This document shows positions 7,514 through 14,547 of a DNA stretch of 28,956 bases, piece by piece (within the stretch, counting starts at the first letter, position 1; every line of letters begins with the position of its first letter). A program made the position numbers and the translations under genes. The notes beneath the pieces are model-generated. The model made no database searches. It saw nothing but the letters and a program-made list of their open reading frames with translations, and was not told the DNA's origin. Source of the stretch: an uncultured Verrucomicrobia subdivision 3 bacterium (lineage in GTDB: Bacteria; Verrucomicrobiota; Verrucomicrobiae; Limisphaerales; UBA11358); assembly GCA_903921455.1 (NCBI GenBank), contig CAIXPZ010000066.1, positions 1 through 28,956 of the forward strand, written 5' to 3'.

Positions 7514-9511
7514 ATGAAATCAAAAACCATCATCGGTCTGGCCATTTCTTCGCTTGCCATTACGGCGTTGGCGGTCAACGAACCGGCCGTCATCCCGCAG
7601 CCGCAAAGCCTCGTGCGGCTGGACGGCGCATTCAAGCTGGCGGCGGACGCGCGGATTTACACGGATCCCTCCTCGCTGGACACCGGTGAATTACTGGCGA
7701 CGCAACTACGCAAGGCCACCGGTGGTCGGTTGCGCATCAGCGGCAAGACGACGCCCGACTTGGTGGTCAACGACGGCATCTTGCTGACGACCAACGGTGC
7801 GGATGCCGGCCTCGGCGCGGAAGGGTACGAGTTGGTCGTCGGCACGAACGCTGTCGTCATTCGCGCGCCGTCCCAGGCGGGGTTGTTTTATGGCGCGCAG
7901 ACTCTGTTGCAATTGCTGCCGCCGGAGATTTTCTCTGCCAAACCAGTGACTGGTATTGCTTGGGAAATACCCTGCGTGAAAATTTCCGACCAGCCGCGCT
8001 TTGGCTGGCGCGGGCTGATGCTCGATGTGAGCCGGCATTTTTTCACGAAGGAAGAGGTGAAGCAGTTGCTCGACGCGCTGGCGCTGCACAAGCTCAACAC
8101 GTTTCACTGGCATCTGGTGGATGACAACGGCTGGCGCATCGAAATCAAAAAATATCCCAAGCTCACGAGCGTGGGCGCGTGGCGCAGCGGCGTGGGCTTC
8201 GGGCTGGCCACCAATTCGACGACGGCTTACGGCCCGGACGGCCGCTACGGCGGTTTTTACACGCAAGCCGACATCCGCGAAGTCGTGGCTTACGCGGCGG
8301 CGCGGCACATCACCATCGTGCCGGAAATCGAAATGCCCGGTCATGCGCTGGCGGCCCTGACGGCGTATCCGGAGCTCGGTAGCGGCCCGGGGCCGTTCAA
8401 GATTTCAATGGGTGCCGGCGTGAATCCAGGAATCTTTTCCCCGGCGAAACCGGAGACGTTCGAGTTTTTGCAGAATGTGCTGACCGAGGTTTTTGAACTT
8501 TTTCCGTCCCCATACATCCACATCGGTGGCGACGAGGTGCCGAAAGGGCCGTGGAAAAATGACGCGGCGTGTCAGGCGTTGATGAAAAGCGAAAATCTGA
8601 AAAATGAGGAGGAGTTGCAAAGCTGGTTCAACCGGCGCATGGAAAAATTCATCAACGCGCACGGCAAAACCCTCCTCGGCTGGAGCGAGATTTTGCAGGG
8701 CGGCCTCGCGCAAAACGCGGCGGTGATGGACTGGATCGGCGGCGGCCGCGAAGCCGCGAGCCAGGGCCACGACGTGGTGATGTCGCCGACCTCGCACTGC
8801 TATTTTGATTATTACCAGTCGCGCGACCATTCCACTGAGCCGAGGGCCATGGGCGGCGGGGCGTTAACGTTGAGCCGGGCCTATGCCTTGGAGCCGATTC
8901 CCGCAAAACTCGCGCCGGAATTTCAAAAACACATCCTCGGCGGGCAGGGCAACGTCTGGACGGAATACATCCCGAATTTAAAACAAGTGGAATATATGGC
9001 GTTCCCGCGTTTGTCCGCGCTGGCGGAAGTGACGTGGTCGCCAAAATCGGCCCGCAACTTCGAGGACTTCAAGCGCCGGCTCAAGACCGACGAGCAGCGC
9101 CTCGACCAGCTGGGCGTGAATTACCGCAGTTCCGCGCTGGACGATGGCACCGCCGCGATGACTGCTGGTGGCTGGCAACCCGCGCAAATCAAGACCGCAC
9201 CCGCGCCGCTGGAATGGGACGTCACCGCCAAAGTCACCGCCGCCGGCAAAGCGAGCGTGCGGTTTGATTACACCGAGGGCGCGCACGGCATCGATCTCGC
9301 GTGGGTCGCGCTCCTCGAAGACGGACAGGAAATCAGCCGCGACACCCACGCCGGTTTTGCCGGCGGCAGTCCGCGCAAGTCGGTTTACACGCTCACCACG
9401 CCCGCACCGAAGCCGGGCGCACATTACGCGCTCCGTGCGCAGGTCGCCGGTTCGGGCGGCACGGATTCCTCCGGCAGCGTGTTTTGGGATTTGAAGCCGT
9501 CCGCCAAATAA
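7514..9511 (+). CDS. GH20 beta-N-acetylhexosaminidase, exported
   Basis: This 665-aa enzyme should remove terminal beta-GlcNAc or beta-GalNAc. A signal peptide ends around 'ITALA', before 'NEPAVIPQPQ'. A GH20 N-terminal domain follows ('QTLLQLLPP', about residues 30-155). The catalytic barrel has 'WRGLMLDVSRHFF', 'LHKLNTFHWHLVDDNGWRIE', 'PEIEMPGHALAAL', 'HIGGDEVPKGPW' with the catalytic pair D340-E341, and 'LGGQGNVWTEY'. GH20 enzymes use the substrate N-acetyl group as nucleophile, stabilised by the Asp. Residues about 535-665 form an added beta-sandwich-like domain, possibly carbohydrate binding. The ATG at 7514 starts the signal peptide. An earlier in-frame codon would lie inside the previous gene. 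Confidence 0.94.
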   Translation: MKSKTIIGLAISSLAITALAVNEPAVIPQPQSLVRLDGAFKLAADARIYTDPSSLDTGELLATQLRKATGGRLRISGKTTPDLVVNDGILLTTNGADAGLGAEGYELVVGTNAVVIRAPSQAGLFYGAQTLLQLLPPEIFSAKPVTGIAWEIPCVKISDQPRFGWRGLMLDVSRHFFTKEEVKQLLDALALHKLNTFHWHLVDDNGWRIEIKKYPKLTSVGAWRSGVGFGLATNSTTAYGPDGRYGGFYTQADIREVVAYAAARHITIVPEIEMPGHALAALTAYPELGSGPGPFKISMGAGVNPGIFSPAKPETFEFLQNVLTEVFELFPSPYIHIGGDEVPKGPWKNDAACQALMKSENLKNEEELQSWFNRRMEKFINAHGKTLLGWSEILQGGLAQNAAVMDWIGGGREAASQGHDVVMSPTSHCYFDYYQSRDHSTEPRAMGGGALTLSRAYALEPIPAKLAPEFQKHILGGQGNVWTEYIPNLKQVEYMAFPRLSALAEVTWSPKSARNFEDFKRRLKTDEQRLDQLGVNYRSSALDDGTAAMTAGGWQPAQIKTAPAPLEWDVTAKVTAAGKASVRFDYTEGAHGIDLAWVALLEDGQEISRDTHAGFAGGSPRKSVYTLTTPAPKPGAHYALRAQVAGSGGTDSSGSVFWDLKPSAK

Positions 9512-9515
9512 ATTT

Positions 9516-10889
9516 ATGAGCCTCAAACTTAAATTCGTTCCCCCGCTCGATCCGGGATTTCAGCCCGCCGTTCTCGTCAACCGTAACTACGTCGCTGCCG
9601 CGAAAAAAACCGGCCAGGCCGTGCCGCTCGTCATTGGGTTGGAACGCGAGTGCGGGTTGGTGTCGCGCTATGAGACCTGGGTGTTTCCTGCCGCCGATGC
9701 CGCGACGCTGCAATACGTCGAGCGCACGGTGAAGTTTCTGCTGTGGGCGCGCGGCGGCTGGAAAATCTTCATTGGGGGTCCGCCAGCCATCGGCGAGTTC
9801 ATCCGCAAAACCTATTCCCCGACGGGTGCCCGGAAGTTTGATTGCCAGCTGATGGGCACGGCCTATGGCAAGAAATTCCAGGTCGTCGTGACTGCGCCGG
9901 AAAAAGTTCCGGCCAATAGCGAAATGGAAGTCGCGGCCGGCGGCCATCTCAAGGGTTGCCGCATCGGTTTTGATTTGGGCGCGAGCGATTACAAGGTTTC
10001 CGCCGTGGTGGATGGCGAGGCGATTTTCACCGAGGAGGCGCCGTGGGATCCCAAGTCCCAGCCGAATCCCGAATATCATTACCATCATATCTCCGCCGCC
10101 CTGCATCGCGCTGCCGCGCATCTGCCGCGCGTGGACGCCATCGGCGGCAGCTCCGCCGGGGTGATCGTGGACAACGAAATCCGCGTGGCCTCGCTGCTGC
10201 GCGCGATTCCGAAAAAAGATTATCCCAAGGCGGCGGCCATTTTCAAACGCATCCAGAAAGAATGGCATGTGCCGCTCGTGATGATGAACGACGGCGACGT
10301 GACCGCGCTGGCGGGAGCGCTGTCGCTGCGCAAAAAAGGCATGCTCGGCATCGCCATGGGTTCCAGCGAGGCGGCGGGCTTCATGGACAAGCAGGGCCGC
10401 ATCCTCGGCTGGCTGAATGAGCTGGCTTTCGCGCCGGTGGATTACAATCCCGCCGCCGCTGCCGATGAATGGTCGGGCGATCAGGGCGTGGGCGCGCTGT
10501 ATTTCTCGCAGCAGGCGGTCAACAAGCTGCTGCCCGCGGCCAAAATCAAGCTGCCGGAAAAAATGGGTTTGCCCGAACGGCTCAAGGAAGTTCAGGCGTT
10601 GATGGCAAAGGGGGATGCGCGCGCCGCGAAAATTTACGAGACTATCGGCGTCTATCTCGGCTACGCGATGGCGCACTACGCGGACTTCTACGATTTCAAT
10701 CATACGCTGATCCTGGGCCGTGTCACGACCGGCCGGGGCGGCGATATTGTGATTGACCGGGCGCGTGAAGTTTTGAACTGTGAATTTCCGGCCGTGGCGA
10801 AGAAAATTGCACTGCATGTGCCGGATGAAAAATCCCGGCGCGTTGGTCAGGCGGTCGCGGCGGCGAGCCTGCCGGCAGCGAAGAAATGA
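9516..10889 (+). CDS. ROK-type sugar kinase with an N-terminal extension
   Basis: This 457-aa cytoplasmic protein has no signal peptide. From about residue 148 it shows an actin-like ATPase fold. 'IGFDLGASDYK' (D153) is the phosphate-1 loop, 'VMMNDGDVTALAGAL' carries the probable catalytic base D259 in the position of the ROK 'NDAN' motif, and 'GIAMGSSEAAGFMD' resembles the second phosphate loop. The ROK zinc-binding Cys cluster is absent. The first roughly 147 residues form a domain not found in standard ROK kinases of about 300 aa. It sits directly before the PIG-L deacetylase and NagB, which suggests it phosphorylates GlcNAc or GlcN at O6. The exact substrate is not readable from the sequence. 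The gap to the hexosaminidase gene is ATTT. Confidence 0.72.
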   Translation: MSLKLKFVPPLDPGFQPAVLVNRNYVAAAKKTGQAVPLVIGLERECGLVSRYETWVFPAADAATLQYVERTVKFLLWARGGWKIFIGGPPAIGEFIRKTYSPTGARKFDCQLMGTAYGKKFQVVVTAPEKVPANSEMEVAAGGHLKGCRIGFDLGASDYKVSAVVDGEAIFTEEAPWDPKSQPNPEYHYHHISAALHRAAAHLPRVDAIGGSSAGVIVDNEIRVASLLRAIPKKDYPKAAAIFKRIQKEWHVPLVMMNDGDVTALAGALSLRKKGMLGIAMGSSEAAGFMDKQGRILGWLNELAFAPVDYNPAAAADEWSGDQGVGALYFSQQAVNKLLPAAKIKLPEKMGLPERLKEVQALMAKGDARAAKIYETIGVYLGYAMAHYADFYDFNHTLILGRVTTGRGGDIVIDRAREVLNCEFPAVAKKIALHVPDEKSRRVGQAVAAASLPAAKK

Positions 10890-10893
10890 TTTT

Positions 10894-11751
10894 ATGAAAC
10901 TACATCAAGCTACCGCGCAGATTTTTGTGCCGGACGGCAAACCCCTGACGGCGGCGCTGCCGCGTATCACGCACCTCGGTATCGGCGCGCATCAGGACGA
11001 CCTGGAATTCATGGCGTTCCACGGCATCCTCGAATGCTTTGCCAGCGAATCAAAATGGTTTGGCGGCGTCACTTGCACGAACGGCGCGGGGAGTTCCCGC
11101 ACGGGCGTGTATGAAAAGTTCACCGACGCGCAGATGATGGCCGTGCGCCGCACGGAGCAGAACAATGCCGCCATCGTGGGGCAATACGGCGTGATGTTTC
11201 AGCTCGATTACCCGAGCAGCGCGATCAAAAGCCCCTCCGATCCGTCGCTGAAGCATGATTTGAAGGAAATTCTGGCCGCCACGCGGCCGGAGGTGGTTTA
11301 CACGCATAACGCGGCGGACAAGCACGACACGCACATTGGCGTGGTCATCGCGGCGTTGGCGGCGATGCGGGAACTGCCGCGCGACCAGCGCCCGAAAAAG
11401 GTCATCGGCTGCGAAGTCTGGCGCAATCTGGACTGGCTGAATGACGCGGAGAAAGTTTTGATGGATGTGAGCGGGCGCGACAATCTCGCCGCGGCGTTGA
11501 ACGGGGTGTTCGATTCACAGATCGCCGGCGGCAAACGCTACGACCTCGCCACGCTCGGTCGGCGCGCGAGCAATGCGACCTTCTTCGAGTCGCACGCGAC
11601 GGATCGCGCCAACCAGCTCATCTTCGGCATGGATTTGACGCCGGTGGTGGCGGACGAGACGAAGGACATTGCTGAATACGTCTGCGGCTACATTGACCGG
11701 TTTAATGCCGACGTGAAAGCAAAACTGGCCAAGCGGCTTGGCCAAATCTGA
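10894..11751 (+). CDS. PIG-L/LmbE family N-acetylglucosaminyl deacetylase
   Basis: This 285-aa cytoplasmic protein has the zinc ligands of the PIG-L family: 'GAHQDDLEF' (H33, D35, D36; consensus A-H-x-D-D) and 'HDTHIGVV' (H144, H147). Members remove the acetyl group from GlcNAc moieties of small molecules or conjugates. Its placement between a sugar kinase and NagB suggests it deacetylates GlcNAc-6-P, or free GlcNAc before phosphorylation, the step normally performed by NagA, for which no gene is visible here. The start at 10894 follows the kinase stop by 4 nt. The frame is open upstream only through overlap with that gene. Fold assignment is strong. The substrate is inferred. Confidence 0.85.
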   Translation: MKLHQATAQIFVPDGKPLTAALPRITHLGIGAHQDDLEFMAFHGILECFASESKWFGGVTCTNGAGSSRTGVYEKFTDAQMMAVRRTEQNNAAIVGQYGVMFQLDYPSSAIKSPSDPSLKHDLKEILAATRPEVVYTHNAADKHDTHIGVVIAALAAMRELPRDQRPKKVIGCEVWRNLDWLNDAEKVLMDVSGRDNLAAALNGVFDSQIAGGKRYDLATLGRRASNATFFESHATDRANQLIFGMDLTPVVADETKDIAEYVCGYIDRFNADVKAKLAKRLGQI

Positions 11752-11754
11752 ATT

Positions 11755-12525
11755 ATGGAAATCATCATTCAACCCACTGCCGAAGCCGCCACGAGCGTGG
11801 CGGCCCGCGTCATTGCCCGGCTATTGCAGGCGAAGCCCAATGCCGTGCTCGGCCTCGCCACGGGCAGCACGCCATTGCTGCTCTACCGGGAATTGATCCG
11901 GATGCAACTGGACTGGCGCAAGGTGACGACCTTCAACCTCGACGAATACGTCGGGCTGGCGCCCACGCATCCGCAGTCCTACCACAGTTTCATGTGGGAG
12001 AATTTGTTCCAGCACGTCAAAATTCCGATGAAGAACGTGCATATTCCCGATGGCATGGCGAAGGATATCCCGGCTTCCTGCGAGAATTACGAACGGAAAA
12101 TTGCGGCGGCGGGCGGGATTGATTTGCAGGTGCTGGGCATCGGCACGGACGGGCACATCGGCTTCAACGAGCCGACGTCGTCGCTGGCGTCGCGCACGCG
12201 GATCAAGACGCTGACGCAGCAGACGCGGCGGGACAACGCGCGATTTTTTGGCAGCGAGGCGGAGGTGCCGCATCACTGCATCACGATGGGCATCGGCACC
12301 ATCATGGCGGCGCGGCAAAACTTGTTGCTCGCGTTCGGTCCGAAAAAGGCGCGGGCCGTCGCCGAAGCGGTCGAGGGGCCGATCACCGCCGTCAATCCGG
12401 CTTCGGTGTTGCAGATGCATCCCGTGACCAAGGTCTGCCTGGATAAAGAGGCGGCCTCCCAACTCCAGCGGGCTGATTATTACCGCTGGGTCTATGATAA
12501 TAAACCCGGCTGGCAACAGATTTGA
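11755..12525 (+). CDS. nagB: Glucosamine-6-phosphate deaminase
   Basis: This 256-aa cytoplasmic enzyme converts glucosamine-6-phosphate to fructose-6-phosphate and ammonia. Visible family motifs are 'LGLATGSTP' (phosphate loop), 'TTFNLDEYVG' (D63), and 'GIGTDGHIGFNEP' (D132, H134), which carries the active-site Asp/His pair. Length and motif order match canonical NagB. It is the committed step of the locus's amino-sugar catabolism and follows the PIG-L deacetylase by 3 nt. The next gene starts one base after its stop, which suggests translational coupling. Confidence 0.95.
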   Translation: MEIIIQPTAEAATSVAARVIARLLQAKPNAVLGLATGSTPLLLYRELIRMQLDWRKVTTFNLDEYVGLAPTHPQSYHSFMWENLFQHVKIPMKNVHIPDGMAKDIPASCENYERKIAAAGGIDLQVLGIGTDGHIGFNEPTSSLASRTRIKTLTQQTRRDNARFFGSEAEVPHHCITMGIGTIMAARQNLLLAFGPKKARAVAEAVEGPITAVNPASVLQMHPVTKVCLDKEAASQLQRADYYRWVYDNKPGWQQI

Positions 12526-12526
12526 T

Positions 12527-13618
12527 ATGAGCGAAAAACCGAAACACGACGTCCGCGCCATTGCGCGCCATTTCCAGATTGCCGGCGAATTTTTGGAGGC
12601 CGCGCCTTACGGCAGCGGCCACATCAACGACACCTATTGTGTCGTGTTCAACCAGGGCGGCCCGCGCGTCCGCTACATTTTTCAGCGCATCAACCATAAC
12701 ATCTTCAAAAACCCGGTGGCGCTGATGGAAAACGTCCAGCGGGTAACGGCGCACCTGGCCGCCAAGGTGGGCGGTGAATCCGACGCCAGCCGCCGGGTGC
12801 TGACGCTCATCCCGACGCGCTCCGGCGCGGCGTTTCATTGTGATGCGGCGGGCAGCCACTGGCGTGTTTACATTTTCATCGAGGCCGCCCGTGGCTACGA
12901 CGCGGTGGAAAGCCCGGCGCAGGCGTTGTCGGCGGCCAAGGCGTTCGGCCGGTTCCAAAAGTTGCTCGCGGATCTGCCCGCGCCGCGTTTGAACGATACG
13001 ATACCGGATTTTCATCACACGCCGAAACGCTTTGCTGCCTTGGAGCAGGCGATTCTGGCCGATGTCGCCAAGCGGGCGATGCGCGCCCAGGCGGAAATCG
13101 AATTTGCCCTGCGCCACAAGGCCATTTGCCGCGTGCTGCTCGACGCGAATTTGCCGGAGCGCGTCACGCACAATGACACCAAGTTCAACAACGTGCTGCT
13201 CGACGACGCAACGGGTGAGGGGATTTGCGTGATTGACCTGGACACGGTGATGCCGGGTCTGGCGCTCTATGATTTTGGTGACATGGTGCGGACGACGACC
13301 AGCCCGGCAAAGGAAGACGAGCAGGATTTGTCGAAAGTCACGATGCAGTTTCCGATGTTCGAGGCGCTGGCGCGCGGCTACTTGAGCTCGGCCGGCGAAT
13401 TTCTGACGCCGGCGGAGAAAAGGTTTCTGCCGTTTTCCGGCAAGCTCATCACGTTTGAGATCGGCATCCGGTTCCTGACGGATTATCTGGCGGGCGACAC
13501 TTATTTCAAGGTGCATCGCGAAGGCCACAATCTCGACCGCTGCCGCACGCAGTTCAAGCTGGTGGAATCCATCGAGCAGCAGGAAGAAAAGATGAACCAG
13601 CTTGTGGAGACTATTTAA
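12527..13618 (+). CDS. nahK: NahK-like N-acetylhexosamine 1-kinase (APH fold)
   Basis: This 363-aa cytoplasmic kinase has the aminoglycoside-phosphotransferase fold. Catalytic features are 'VTHNDTKFNNVLLD' (D217 as base, with the following Asn) and 'VIDLDTVMPG' (D237, D239, metal binding). 'YGSGHINDTY' near residue 35 is typical of N-acetylhexosamine 1-kinases and unlike antibiotic kinases. Bifidobacterial NahK, about 359 aa, phosphorylates GlcNAc and GalNAc at O1 in the lacto-N-biose/galacto-N-biose pathway. An adjacent 4-epimerase matches that pathway, but the phosphorylase and uridylyltransferase genes of the bifidobacterial cluster are missing here. The ATG at 12527 follows the nagB stop by one base. 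Confidence 0.83.
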   Translation: MSEKPKHDVRAIARHFQIAGEFLEAAPYGSGHINDTYCVVFNQGGPRVRYIFQRINHNIFKNPVALMENVQRVTAHLAAKVGGESDASRRVLTLIPTRSGAAFHCDAAGSHWRVYIFIEAARGYDAVESPAQALSAAKAFGRFQKLLADLPAPRLNDTIPDFHHTPKRFAALEQAILADVAKRAMRAQAEIEFALRHKAICRVLLDANLPERVTHNDTKFNNVLLDDATGEGICVIDLDTVMPGLALYDFGDMVRTTTSPAKEDEQDLSKVTMQFPMFEALARGYLSSAGEFLTPAEKRFLPFSGKLITFEIGIRFLTDYLAGDTYFKVHREGHNLDRCRTQFKLVESIEQQEEKMNQLVETI

Positions 13619-13619
13619 T

Positions 13620-14543
13620 ATGAGAATTTTAGTCACCGGCGGCGCGGGTTTTATCGGCAGCCACATCGTCGAGCATTTTCAAGGCAAGGCGGAGGTCCGG
13701 GTGCTGGACAATCTGCGCTCCGGCTTCAAGCACAACTTGGCGCCGTTCCAGCATGAGCTCATCGAGGCCTCGATTCTGGATCGCGACGCGGTGCGCAAGG
13801 CGGTGCAGGGCGTGGATTATATTTTTCACCTCGCGGCGATGATCAGCGTGCCGGAGTCCATGGCCAAGCCGATTGAGTGCAATGAGATCAACACCACCGG
13901 CACGCTCATCGTGCTGGAAGAGGCGGCCAAAGCCGGCGTGAAAAAACTCACGCTCAGCACGTCCGCCGCGATTTACGGCGATAATCCGGTCGTGCCGAAA
14001 ATCGAAACGATGCTGGCCGAGCCCAAAAGCCCCTACGCCATCACGAAGCTCGACGGCGAGTTTTACTGCAAGCTGTTCGCCGATGAAGGCCGGTTGCAGA
14101 CGGCGTGCCTGCGCTACTTTAACGTCTTCGGCCCGCGCCAGGATCCCAAGAGTCAGTATGCGGCGGCGGTGCCGATCTTCATTGATCGCGCGGTGAAAAA
14201 TCTGCCGATCACGATCTACGGCGATGGCGACCAAACGCGCGATTTTATATACGTGAAGGACATCGTGGCGGCGAATGTGTTTTTTGCCACGCAGTCCCAG
14301 GCTGCCGGGGTGTTCAATGTCGCTTATGGCCAGAAGATCACCATCCAGGAGCTCGCCCAGAAAATTGTCGCGCTTACCGGCTCGCAGTCGGAAATCAAGC
14401 ATGCGCCGGAGCGGGCCGGGGATGTGAAGCATTCGCTGGCGGCGATCGACAAGCTGCGCGCGGCGGGCTTTGCGCCGACGAGCAATTTTGCCGACGGCCT
14501 GTCGGCGACGATTCGATTTTTTCAAAACAAAACCGGAAAATAA
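13620..14543 (+). CDS. NAD-dependent UDP-hexose(HexNAc) 4-epimerase, GalE/WbpP-like
   Basis: This 307-aa extended short-chain dehydrogenase has the NAD-binding motif 'TGGAGFIGSH' (G7-G13), a catalytic Tyr-Lys pair in 'YAITK' (Y139, K143), a Ser at 115 in 'STSAAIYGD', and the substrate-side 'YFNVFGPRQDP' and 'GDGDQTRDFIYVKD' typical of UDP-sugar 4-epimerases. Next to NahK, the likely role is interconversion of UDP-GalNAc and UDP-GlcNAc so that GalNAc joins GlcNAc metabolism. UDP-glucose or UDP-uronate epimerisation cannot be excluded from the sequence alone. It starts one base after the kinase stop and is about 30 residues shorter than E. coli GalE, like many GalE2-type enzymes. Confidence 0.85.
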   Translation: MRILVTGGAGFIGSHIVEHFQGKAEVRVLDNLRSGFKHNLAPFQHELIEASILDRDAVRKAVQGVDYIFHLAAMISVPESMAKPIECNEINTTGTLIVLEEAAKAGVKKLTLSTSAAIYGDNPVVPKIETMLAEPKSPYAITKLDGEFYCKLFADEGRLQTACLRYFNVFGPRQDPKSQYAAAVPIFIDRAVKNLPITIYGDGDQTRDFIYVKDIVAANVFFATQSQAAGVFNVAYGQKITIQELAQKIVALTGSQSEIKHAPERAGDVKHSLAAIDKLRAAGFAPTSNFADGLSATIRFFQNKTGK

Positions 14544-14547
14544 ATTT

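Noticed and set aside
12527..13618. Antibiotic (aminoglycoside) resistance kinase
   Set aside because: The APH fold is shared, but 'YGSGHINDTY', the length near 360 aa and the nagB/epimerase neighbours point to an N-acetylhexosamine kinase.
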